Below the pieces are notes generated by a model that saw only the letters and a program-made list of their open reading frames with translations, ran no database searches and was not told the origin of the DNA. Of a DNA stretch of 6,355 nucleotides, positions 1 to 6,355 are shown in pieces (position 1 is the first letter of the stretch; the number at the start of each line of letters is the position of its first letter). The stretch spans positions 1 to 6,355 of the forward strand of contig CALCOW010000515.1 of the NCBI GenBank assembly GCA_937899935.1. Direction: 5' to 3'. The DNA is from an uncultured Phycisphaerae bacterium. Lineage in GTDB: Bacteria > Planctomycetota > Phycisphaerae > Phycisphaerales > SM1A02. The position numbers and the translations under genes were made by a program.

Positions 1-2010
1 ATTGAGTCCATCGGACCTGTTGAGATTATTTCGCCCACCCAAATATCTGACGATCAATCAACACCGGAACCTCCACCAGGCACCCAGTCTTTGATGGCTT
101 TGATTCGCGTGAATCCCATTGCCATTGAGCCAATCAAACGCCTGCTTGGCCAAACCGCTATTGCACGTTCTCTCACTCACGCCTTGGAACTGAGCAACAT
201 GTATCCAAGATGGCGCTTCGTCACCCAAGATGGCGATCTAGTGGAAGCCGATGGACGTATTCGGCTCGCCTCTCAGCATGGTGCCGAGCAAAGTGATGGC
301 TGGCTGGCTCGGAGAATTGAAATGGGTGGTCTCAATAGAGAGCTCACCTCGATTGATGATCACATCGATGAACTTGATCGACGGTTAAGTGATCTTCTTG
401 AAGAATCAACGCAAGCCCAGGACGCTCATCGTCAAGTCATGACTCAACTGAACCAGGCTCGCGACGATGTCATCGATGCCCAGTACAAGCAACAACGCCT
501 CACCGATGAACTTGATCGCATCAGACGTGAGCACACCGCCACTGCCGGCGAACTCAATGAGCAGGCCGTGCGTTCCAAGCAGCTCCAGCAAGAACAAAAG
601 ACGGCCGCCGATAAGCTTGAGTCTCTTGAGCAGCAATACGAACAATCCAACTATGATCTAAAGCAATCGGAACAGGCTATCCAAGAGGCCGTTGCAGCGA
701 CCCGAAGCGCCGAAGATGCGCTTACACAATCACGCATTGATCTCAGTCAAGCACGTGAGAAACATGAGTCAGATCGACGTGAGCGACGCCATCTAAAAAG
801 TGCCCATGATGAAACAACTCGTCAACTCGAACTTTGCACACAACAAGCACATGCCCGCTTGAGCCAGATCGAACAACACGAGGGAGCTATTCAAGAAGCC
901 ATAGACGAAGAGAGTGATGTCGACCGACAAGTTGAAGACCTCAGTGGCACCTCGGCTCTCTTGCAGACCGAACTGGCAACCTTCAACACAAAGATGGAAC
1001 AGCTGACCGAACACCTGACTTCATTGCGGCAACGAGCAACGCAAATAGATCGGGATTATCACGCCATCGAAATGAGTCGCCGGGAAGCGGAGATCAAGCG
1101 AGAAGGATTGGAAGAACGCGCCCTCGAAGAAATGGAAATTGATCTTCCTACGCAGTACGCTGAATACGAAATTCAACGAGCCTCGGATGACTTTGAACCG
1201 GTCGATCGAGAGGCTACTCAGGTTACACTCGATGAGTTGAGGCAAGAACTACGCAAGCTTGGAAATGTTAATGTCGATGCGATCCAAGAAGAGCATGAGT
1301 TAGATCGCCGCAACGAAGATCTCATTGCACAGGTCGCTGATCTTGATGATGCAAGATCACGGCTCGGTGAACTCATTGAACACTTCGAGAGTGCCAGCCG
1401 TGAGCGTTTCGAAAAGAGCTTTGACTCTATCAAAGAGAACTTCGCCAGTAAGGATGGCATGTTCCGTCGACTCTTTGGGGGCGGCAGCGCTGACCTCTTG
1501 TTAGTACCAGACGAAGAAGGCAACGTCGACATTCTCGAATCAGGCATTGAGGTAAGGGCAAAGCCACCCGGAAAAGAGCCGCGTATTATCAGTCAATTGT
1601 CTGGTGGCGAAAAGGCCATGACTGCGGTTGCTTTACTGATGGCGATCTTTAAGTCGAAGCCATCGCCTTTCTGTATTCTCGATGAAGTCGATGCTGCTCT
1701 GGACGACAAGAATGTGGAGCGATTCTGCCGCAACTTGAAGCCGTTCTTAGAAGAAAGTCATTTCATTGTCATCACTCACCACAAGCATACGATGCGGTGC
1801 TGCGATGCCTTGTTTGGAGTAACCATGCAAGAACGAGGCGTGTCTCGCCGTGTTGCAGTACGGATTGAAGATGTCGGTGCCGATGGCAAGATTGCTTCGT
1901 CCGCTTTGGATTCTGAAACAACAACGGGACAAGCTCAAAAAGATCCACCGCTTATTGAAGCTGTTCGAGATATCAATGCCCCGCTCGAGCAACTCTCGAC
2001 GTCAAACTGA
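1..2010 (+). CDS. smc: Chromosome segregation protein SMC, C-terminal part (5' end outside window)
   Basis: SMC is a cytoplasmic ATPase that dimerises through its hinge and, with ScpA/ScpB, loops and compacts chromosomal DNA. The frame is open from base 1, so the TTG/ATG near 91 are internal codons; 669 residues are visible and the N-terminal head with Walker A lies upstream. In order: the C-terminal side of the hinge (about residues 1-95, including RFVTQDGDLV), a long Gln/Glu/Arg-rich coiled coil (about 105-400), the conserved linker GNVNVDAIQEEHELDRR (from 421), then the C-terminal ATPase lobe. That lobe has LFGGGSADLLL (from 491), the ABC signature SGGEK (534-538), Walker B and D-loop CILDEVDAALD (558-568, catalytic Glu562), the ITHHK switch (591-595) and GVTMQERGVS. 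About 40 weakly conserved residues follow the head. It converges on the glycosyltransferase gene with only 27 bp between stops and no obvious terminator hairpin. Family assignment is very secure. Confidence 0.97.
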   Translation: MESIGPVEIISPTQISDDQSTPEPPPGTQSLMALIRVNPIAIEPIKRLLGQTAIARSLTHALELSNMYPRWRFVTQDGDLVEADGRIRLASQHGAEQSDGWLARRIEMGGLNRELTSIDDHIDELDRRLSDLLEESTQAQDAHRQVMTQLNQARDDVIDAQYKQQRLTDELDRIRREHTATAGELNEQAVRSKQLQQEQKTAADKLESLEQQYEQSNYDLKQSEQAIQEAVAATRSAEDALTQSRIDLSQAREKHESDRRERRHLKSAHDETTRQLELCTQQAHARLSQIEQHEGAIQEAIDEESDVDRQVEDLSGTSALLQTELATFNTKMEQLTEHLTSLRQRATQIDRDYHAIEMSRREAEIKREGLEERALEEMEIDLPTQYAEYEIQRASDDFEPVDREATQVTLDELRQELRKLGNVNVDAIQEEHELDRRNEDLIAQVADLDDARSRLGELIEHFESASRERFEKSFDSIKENFASKDGMFRRLFGGGSADLLLVPDEEGNVDILESGIEVRAKPPGKEPRIISQLSGGEKAMTAVALLMAIFKSKPSPFCILDEVDAALDDKNVERFCRNLKPFLEESHFIVITHHKHTMRCCDALFGVTMQERGVSRRVAVRIEDVGADGKIASSALDSETTTGQAQKDPPLIEAVRDINAPLEQLSTSN

Positions 2011-2037
2011 CGCCAGTGACGCGACCATGATTGATTC

Positions 2038-2418
2038 CTAAAAAGTGTAGGGCTGACGGTACCCTTGCGCATCAATGACGGTCAGATCAACCACACCCTC
2101 TCCTGCTCGCTCAATCGTCACTGTTCGCTCTGGCCCAAGAGAAGTGAAGTAGGGTCCAAGCCGTTGCAACACATCAGTCATATTGTCGTCAATGCCAATC
2201 AGAAGTGCATCATGGCCTAGCAGATCCTCTTGGTCGTATCGGTAGAGAAAGTGCTTGGGGTGTGGATTAAAGACCACCACTGGAACACGGCCACGGAGCG
2301 CGTAGTCGATCTTGCCGCCATCAATCCAATAAGGCGCGACCACAAATACATCTTCTCTGTCTAAAAAACCTTGCTCATCAAGGGTCTCAGCAAGCTTTGT
2401 CCAGTTCACGACGTCCAC
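2038..2418 (-). CDS. Soluble C-terminal domain of the GT39 glycosyltransferase, displaced into another frame
   Basis: This 126-codon frame encodes a hydrophilic domain without membrane segments, with VVAPYWIDGGKIDYAL (about residues 26-41) followed by RVPVVVFNPHPKHF. That pattern is, from memory, the usual tail of bacterial GT39 proteins after their last membrane helix. Its nominal GTG start has no convincing ribosome site. Family resemblance extends upstream of the GTG: the preceding codons read Asp-Pro-Thr, matching the DPT-x-D-x-x-x-W junction I expect in these proteins. The frame overlaps the end of the 675-codon frame by 32 bases and is closed upstream by a TGA at 2443-2445. I therefore read it as the end of the upstream gene, not as an independent gene. 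Joined through a +1 shift, the whole protein would be 791 residues, with a glycosyltransferase part of 493 residues, a normal length for the family. A separately translated small protein is possible but less likely. Confidence 0.8.
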   Translation of the reverse strand: MDVVNWTKLAETLDEQGFLDREDVFVVAPYWIDGGKIDYALRGRVPVVVFNPHPKHFLYRYDQEDLLGHDALLIGIDDNMTDVLQRLGPYFTSLGPERTVTIERAGEGVVDLTVIDAQGYRQPYTF

Positions 2419-4414
2419 CGTAGGATCTTTTTGAGCAACCAGTCATAGCATGGATGGTTAGTGCAAGCATAATAATGATGATGGCGGCAACTGAGAAACG
2501 TAGCCAATAGATCACTCCACGATCATTCAAGGTGATCTTTGTTGTGACCCATGCCCCAAGGATGGGTAGAAGGAATAGATATCCCGGTGCCTGCCAATGT
2601 GGCAATCCCCGTGAACCCCAGATCGATACGCTCGTGAACAAGATGATGGGAATGATGGCAAGGCACACACAAAACCACTTGCGAGGATGTCTCGGACCAA
2701 CACGTAGTCCGAGCCATAACATGCCAATCAGTGGCACCCAGATCCAGGGCAGGACAAAAGCCATCTGCCCCAAGATATTGGTGATCAATCGATCAGGCCG
2801 AATGCCCTCACTTGCAGCTCGGCCCCCCTGGTAGGCAAAAGAGGCTCCTTCATTCTGAACATTCCAGAGCACGACCGGAACAAACATAAGCAGCGCTATG
2901 GCGACCCCTACATAAGGGGCCGGGTGCAACAGCCACCTTCGATGAGCTGGCGAAGAGATGACAAACAATAATGCTCCAGCCCCAAAGAGAACGGCGTGAT
3001 ACTTAGAGAGCATCGCTAAGCCAAGAAAAACACCCGCAGCCATCCACCAAAGCCACTGCATTGATTGTTGCAATCTTTGCGTTGGAAAAAGAACAACGGC
3101 CATGCATAAGGCTGATAAGAGAAGTGAAAAGATCAGTGGGCCATCAGGCAATACCCAGCCCCCACTACTAATCGAAAAGACCGCCGCACAATTGAATAAG
3201 ACTGCCGCCCAGGCGCCTGCCCAAGCGCCAAAAAGGTGGCGTGTGAACAGAAAAAGAGCCAATGTGCTGATCGCAAACAAAAGGATAAAAGGGAGCCTTA
3301 CCACTAGTGATGCTTCGGTGCCGAAGATCTGCGTGCTTGCCCATGGCAACCAGAATGAAATTGGGGGGTGATCAAAATAGCTCATGCTCAAGTGACGCGA
3401 TGTACTGACGGCGTACGACTCATCAATCCCGAGGCCGACCAGCCCCCCGGTCAGAATTCGGATACAGAAACCAACCAGAATCACCGCCAACAAGAGTGCC
3501 CAAGGTGATCGAAACCACATGCCTCCACCGCCACCAGAACGTGGGTGATCTTTCGATAACTGCCCATCAAGAAACTGCCCTGTCATCGACAAGAACGCCG
3601 CAAGTTGCGGACTAGGAGCTTCATCAAGAGGGGCTGGATTGGGTGTATTGAGAACGTGATCACCATCACGCAGTCGCACCACGGTGGCCGATTGCCCGCC
3701 CGATTCAATGGCCTGGGCAAGGACGTCGGCCGCCTCGACAGGAACGGTACGATCACTCTCTCCATGCGCTAGCAGTACCGGGCAAGACAATTGTTGCACC
3801 AGGGCCTCAAGATCGTGGCTCTCTGGATCATCGAGTTGTTCCTTGAGAAAGCCAGAACCAACGCGCAACTCTTGATTGGTACGTGATGAGGGTGACGCAA
3901 GCCAACCATCTTCCAGTAGCTTTGCACACGCCTCTGGTGAGTAACTATTGCACACACAGGGCGATGCTATCGTCACAACTGCTGTTGGCTGAAGTTGCCC
4001 TAAGTCCTGGGTTCCCCGCGCAGCCGCCAATAAAACGGCAACCCCACCTCGTGAATGACCCATGAGAATCAATGGCAGACCTTGCGATTGCAAGACGCCT
4101 TCATCAATGGCCTTGATCGCTGCTTGCAAATCAACAACTTGTTTATTCCAAGTGTCAGCCTCAAACAAGTCTGGACGCTCGAAAGGCCCGTCGCCATCAA
4201 GCATACCGCTATGACTGAAATTCATGCAGTGCACAACATATCCAGCATCGCACAAGTGATGCGCGATAACGGGAAACATGCCATAGTCTTTGTAGCCCTT
4301 GAAACCATGGACCAAAAGAATCACACCGCGAGCTTTCTTCCGCGGTCTATGACTATGACCGTGGATCAGTTCGCCATTGGCGCCTGGCAGTTTCCATTTC
4401 GTTGATTCTGACAC
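2387..4414 (-). CDS. Alpha/beta hydrolase fused to GT39/ArnT-like membrane glycosyltransferase, frameshifted before its C-terminal domain
   Basis: Two domains lie in one frame of 675 codons. Residues 1-285 are an alpha/beta hydrolase: oxyanion strand VILLVHGFKG (31-40), nucleophile elbow GHSRGG (Ser121), acid Asp221 in HGESDRTVP and His253 in DGDHVLN, so the triad looks complete; the substrate is unknown. A SGGGGG linker (293-298) leads to Met299 and a polytopic glycosyltransferase of the GT39/PMT_2/ArnT type, with about ten hydrophobic segments between 304 and 655. It has the acidic first-loop pair Asp331-Glu332, FDHPP (347-351), KYH (471-473), FAYQGGRAA (526-534) and LPHWQAPGY (604-612). 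Such enzymes use polyprenyl-phosphate sugars and act on the outer face of the membrane. The GTG start is the first possible one, since an in-frame TAA lies just upstream; only a weak AGG precedes it. The gene follows the isocitrate dehydrogenase by 13 bp, suggesting one transcript. The last 13 residues (RSYGGRRELDKAC) look unlike the family and result from a frameshift. Confidence 0.88.
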   Translation of the reverse strand: MSESTKWKLPGANGELIHGHSHRPRKKARGVILLVHGFKGYKDYGMFPVIAHHLCDAGYVVHCMNFSHSGMLDGDGPFERPDLFEADTWNKQVVDLQAAIKAIDEGVLQSQGLPLILMGHSRGGVAVLLAAARGTQDLGQLQPTAVVTIASPCVCNSYSPEACAKLLEDGWLASPSSRTNQELRVGSGFLKEQLDDPESHDLEALVQQLSCPVLLAHGESDRTVPVEAADVLAQAIESGGQSATVVRLRDGDHVLNTPNPAPLDEAPSPQLAAFLSMTGQFLDGQLSKDHPRSGGGGGMWFRSPWALLLAVILVGFCIRILTGGLVGLGIDESYAVSTSRHLSMSYFDHPPISFWLPWASTQIFGTEASLVVRLPFILLFAISTLALFLFTRHLFGAWAGAWAAVLFNCAAVFSISSGGWVLPDGPLIFSLLLSALCMAVVLFPTQRLQQSMQWLWWMAAGVFLGLAMLSKYHAVLFGAGALLFVISSPAHRRWLLHPAPYVGVAIALLMFVPVVLWNVQNEGASFAYQGGRAASEGIRPDRLITNILGQMAFVLPWIWVPLIGMLWLGLRVGPRHPRKWFCVCLAIIPIILFTSVSIWGSRGLPHWQAPGYLFLLPILGAWVTTKITLNDRGVIYWLRFSVAAIIIIMLALTIHAMTGCSKRSYGGRRELDKAC
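2428..2432 (-). other. Frameshift point at a five-A run in the glycosyltransferase gene
   Basis: Read on the - strand, the frame from upstream gives ...Thr-Gly-Cys-Ser-Lys (codons TCA AAA) then AGA TCC and ends at 2387-2389. Skipping one A gives Ser-Lys-Asp-Pro-Thr-Val-Asp and continues through the conserved C-terminal domain to 2038. The overlap of the two open frames confines the switch to 2390-2442, and this is the only homopolymer of five there. A -1 shift does not help, because that frame stops at 2406-2408. The cause may be a sequencing or assembly indel, a true mutation, or +1 recoding. Confidence 0.75.
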
Positions 4415-4427
4415 GGAGAAATTTTAC

Positions 4428-5450
4428 CTAAAGTCTTTTGATAACCGCATTGGCAAATTGGCTGGTTGTAAGATCCCCACCCAAATCGGAAGTTCGCTCG
4501 CCAGCCGCTAAACAGGCGCTGTATGCATCACGAATTTGATTCGCGGCTTGTTCACAATCTTGATCACCCGTTTGTTCTGCAAGATAACGCAACATCATCA
4601 CACCGGTCATGATGAGCGCCAGTGGGTTGGCTACATTGAGACCAGCAATATCAGGCGCCGAACCGTGAACGGCCTCAAAAACGGAACACTTTTGTCCAAA
4701 ATTCGCGCCTGGCGTGACGCCAATGCCTCCAACAAAACCTGCAACTAGGTCAGAGATCAGATCGCCATAAAAGTTCTCACAGAGTATGACGTCAAAGATG
4801 GTTGGATCTTGCACAAGCCGCATACATGCCGCATCAATAATCATCTCTTCGTATTCAATAGACTCAGAAAAATTTTGATGCTCTTCTCGTGCACACTTAA
4901 TAAAAAGTCCGTCGCTTTTTTTCATGATGTTCGCCTTGTGGAACACCGTGACTTTCGATCGCTGTCGCTTAACTGCATATTCAAAAGCAAAACGAGCAAT
5001 CCGGCGAGAGGCTTCTTCTGTCACAAGTTTGATGCTTGTCACAATCCCTTTTTTAATGACATTCTCAATTCCGGCATAGAGACCTTCTGTATTCTCTCGC
5101 ACGACGATCACATCAACATCCGAATAACGTGTCTTCAATCCATCAAGGTTCCTCACTGGCCGCACGGCGCCATAGAGATCCAACCCTTTTCTTAAGGCCA
5201 CATTGACTGAAGAGAAACCTTCTCCCACAGGAGTGGTGCATGGCCCCTTGAGAGCCACGCCATGTTGCTTCACTGCCTCAATGGTCTCTGCTGGCAAGAC
5301 CTCCGAACTACCAGATTCCAGTGCTGCCACGCCGGCTTGGTGCTCAAACCATTCGATCTCAAGCCCAGTAGCGCTGAGTACCGCTTGAGCGGCTTGGGCA
5401 ACTTCTGGGCCAATGCCATCACCTGGGATGAGAACCACTTTGTGGTGCAT
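4428..5450 (-). CDS. NAD-dependent isocitrate dehydrogenase (isocitrate/isopropylmalate dehydrogenase family)
   Basis: A 340-residue cytoplasmic beta-decarboxylating dehydrogenase, most likely converting isocitrate to 2-oxoglutarate in the TCA cycle. It begins with the family N-terminus VVLIPGDGIGPEV (5-17). Isocitrate-type substrate residues are visible by alignment to E. coli Icd: Ser81 and Asn83 in SSVNVALRKGLDLY, Arg87, Arg97, Arg118, Tyr125 in ENTEGLYAG, Lys172 and Asn174 in HKANIMK, and metal-binding Asp206, Asp230 and Asp234 in ENFYGDLISD. The cofactor loop VHGSAPDIAG carries Asp267-Ile268, the pair typical of NAD use, where NADP enzymes have Lys-Tyr. Length fits the short NAD-IDH type. 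The frame is open 17 codons further upstream (to 5501), but I chose the ATG at 5450 because it matches the family start and has AAGGA seven bases before it. Isopropylmalate or homoisocitrate dehydrogenase are alternatives; the Ser-x-Asn signature argues against isopropylmalate. Likely cotranscribed with the downstream hydrolase-glycosyltransferase. Confidence 0.9.
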   Translation of the reverse strand: MHHKVVLIPGDGIGPEVAQAAQAVLSATGLEIEWFEHQAGVAALESGSSEVLPAETIEAVKQHGVALKGPCTTPVGEGFSSVNVALRKGLDLYGAVRPVRNLDGLKTRYSDVDVIVVRENTEGLYAGIENVIKKGIVTSIKLVTEEASRRIARFAFEYAVKRQRSKVTVFHKANIMKKSDGLFIKCAREEHQNFSESIEYEEMIIDAACMRLVQDPTIFDVILCENFYGDLISDLVAGFVGGIGVTPGANFGQKCSVFEAVHGSAPDIAGLNVANPLALIMTGVMMLRYLAEQTGDQDCEQAANQIRDAYSACLAAGERTSDLGGDLTTSQFANAVIKRL

Positions 5451-5457
5451 GCGAATT

Positions 5458-5462
5458 TCCTT
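5458..5462 (-). promoter_or_regulatory. Ribosome binding site deciding the isocitrate dehydrogenase start
   Basis: On the - strand AAGGA, within GGAAAGGAAA, lies seven bases before the ATG at 5450. This is a good Shine-Dalgarno distance and supports that start over the in-frame candidate at 5501. Confidence 0.7.
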
Positions 5463-5521
5463 TCCGGGAGCAACGAGAGTGGTCAAGATACCCAAACCCA
5501 AAGAGAGGCGTCAGTCACTGC

Positions 5522-5588
5522 TGGCGGCTCTGCATCAGGAGGCCCTAAGGCAGGCAGGACATATGATCACAACACCTCTCAGCCGCCA
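5522..5588. repeat. Short inverted repeat in the divergent spacer
   Basis: TGGCGGCT (5522-5529) and its exact reverse complement AGCCGCCA (5581-5588) flank 51 bases. The arms do not extend further in either direction. It might be a long-looped hairpin or a split protein-binding site, but an 8-bp match in GC-rich sequence may be chance. Confidence 0.25.
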
Positions 5589-5698
5589 AGGCGACAATCG
5601 GGAATCTGAGCGATTCTTCGTGACAATAGGCCGCAACCTCAGACCGCTTGCCCGCCCCGTCTTGACGTCCAACACAAGGATACCGAGGATGGGTGCTT

Positions 5699-6355
5699 AT
5701 GGCCGCTCAATCAAGTTCGACCAATATCGACACTGTCATCTTTGGAGGTGGTGTCTCTGGCTTATGGCTACTGGCCCATCTCACGGAATTGGGGCATGCC
5801 GCTGTCCTGCTGGAATCCAGTGAACTTGGTCGCGGACAGACCGTGGCCTCGCAGGGCATTGTTCACGGAGGCTTTAAGTACTCACTCGGCGGCATGGTCA
5901 CACAATCTGCCCGAAAGGTGTCTGACCTTCCTCAACTCTGGCGTCGATGCCTTGCTGGTGAACAACAGCCAAGAATCAAAAATACACGCATGCGCGCTGA
6001 GTTTTGCTATCTCTGGCAAACGCAGTCCTTGAAGAGTCGTTTGAGCATGCTTTCGGCGCGCGCCCTTCTCAAGATTTCCCCCACTCGACTGGCTCTCGAG
6101 GCCATCCCCGAAATTCTGGGTGATTGTCCCGGACAAGTCTATCGACTCAATGAGCAGGTCTTGGAGCCTGCCAGCCTCATTGCCAATCTTGCAGATCAAC
6201 TCAACGATCGCATCCTGCGTATTGACACCAACTCAGGACTCGAAATCGTCTGCTCTGAACCAGGTCATGTTAATCTCATTCGGCTCATGAACCCCGATAC
6301 TGGCGAACCACTGGATTTGGCGCCACGGCATGTCATCTTTACGGCAGGGACGGGG
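5699..6355 (+). CDS. FAD-dependent oxidoreductase of the DAO type, N-terminal part (3' end outside window)
   Basis: The frame is open from ATG at 5699 to the last base, giving 219 residues without a stop. The N-terminus carries a dinucleotide-binding Rossmann fold: strand DTVIFGGGVSGLWLL with Gly16-x-Gly18-x-x-Gly21, and Glu39 at the end of the second strand (VLLES), which usually binds the FAD ribose. It is followed by GRGQTVASQGIVHGGFKY (from about residue 44), a Ser-Gln-Gly-x-x-His-Gly-Gly pattern seen in D-amino-acid-oxidase/glycerol-3-phosphate-dehydrogenase-like flavoproteins, where it contacts the flavin. The visible end (HVIFTAGTG) resembles the second FAD-binding strand with its Ala-Gly. 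The substrate cannot be told from this half. An in-frame TGA at 5663-5665 bounds the start, and GAGG at 5685-5688 is a plausible ribosome site ten bases upstream. No signal peptide is visible, suggesting a cytoplasmic enzyme. It is divergent from the isocitrate dehydrogenase, with no evident pathway link. Confidence 0.85.
   Translation, partial: MAAQSSSTNIDTVIFGGGVSGLWLLAHLTELGHAAVLLESSELGRGQTVASQGIVHGGFKYSLGGMVTQSARKVSDLPQLWRRCLAGEQQPRIKNTRMRAEFCYLWQTQSLKSRLSMLSARALLKISPTRLALEAIPEILGDCPGQVYRLNEQVLEPASLIANLADQLNDRILRIDTNSGLEIVCSEPGHVNLIRLMNPDTGEPLDLAPRHVIFTAGTG

Larger units (their letters stand above)
5451..5698. promoter_or_regulatory. Divergent intergenic region between isocitrate dehydrogenase and FAD oxidoreductase
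   Basis: These 248 bases separate two genes transcribed away from each other and so should hold promoters for both. I see no convincing reading frame with family features. On the - strand a TTGGCG followed by TCATAT about 17 bases later (near 5561-5589) could be a weak promoter for the dehydrogenase. No clear -35/-10 pair is visible for the + strand gene. No operator or riboswitch could be recognised. Confidence 0.4.

Noticed and set aside
91..96. TTG/ATG as the start of a 639-codon SMC gene
   Set aside because: The frame is open back to base 1 and the upstream residues fit the hinge, so these are internal codons of a gene that begins outside the window.
2011..2037. Bidirectional terminator between the convergent genes
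   Set aside because: The 27 bases contain neighbouring TGACGC copies as direct repeats but no stable hairpin with a T tract on either strand.
2406..2435. Programmed -1 frameshift at the A run, as in typical slippery sites
   Set aside because: The -1 frame meets TGA at 2406-2408 after a few codons and does not reach the C-terminal domain; a +1 shift is required.
4055..4405. 116-codon + strand frame
   Set aside because: It is antisense to the hydrolase domain, whose catalytic motifs are clear; the composition looks like a shadow frame.
4809..5195. 128-codon + strand frame
   Set aside because: It is antisense to the conserved core of isocitrate dehydrogenase and has no family features.
5663..5691. 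TTGACG as a -35 box for the FAD oxidoreductase
   Set aside because: No acceptable -10 hexamer lies 16-18 bases downstream; the stretch there is GAGGATGGG, more like the ribosome site.
5413..5823. 136-codon + strand frame across the divergent spacer
   Set aside because: It overlaps the start of the dehydrogenase antisense and the first codons of the FAD enzyme in another frame, with no recognisable motif.
1..6355. CRISPR array, tRNA, rRNA, transposase or phage genes
   Set aside because: No regularly spaced repeats, tRNA-like folds or mobile-element protein motifs were seen on either strand.

Overview
The window looks like a piece of chromosome from a bacterium with roughly balanced base composition. 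The SMC head region (motifs around KPPGKEP, SGGEK, LDEVDAALD) and the gene families present remind me most of Planctomycetota, perhaps Phycisphaerae. That placement rests on protein resemblance by eye, not on a search.

Layout. (1) Bases 1-2010, + strand: the C-terminal half of the chromosome-structure ATPase SMC; its 5' end lies outside the window. (2) Facing it across 27 bp and read on the - strand is a set of two genes. The upstream gene (5450 to 4428) is an NAD-type isocitrate dehydrogenase. Thirteen bases later a GTG-started gene (4414 onward) encodes an alpha/beta hydrolase domain fused to a GT39/ArnT-like membrane glycosyltransferase. The glycosyltransferase is broken near its end: the reading frame switches at a run of five A's (2428-2432), so its soluble C-terminal domain (2038-2418) sits in another frame. 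One fewer A would give a continuous 791-residue protein. (3) A 248-bp divergent spacer (5451-5698) separates the dehydrogenase from (4) an FAD-dependent oxidoreductase on the + strand (5699 to the window end), which is cut off after 219 codons.

The neighbours do not form an obvious single pathway: SMC serves chromosome segregation, isocitrate dehydrogenase the TCA cycle, and the fusion protein probably envelope or lipid-linked sugar transfer. The short spacing suggests that the dehydrogenase and the fusion gene share a transcript. The items most worth a second look are the hydrolase-glycosyltransferase fusion and the frameshift inside it. I see no mobile element, CRISPR array, tRNA or rRNA, and no evidence of a new defence or mobile system.
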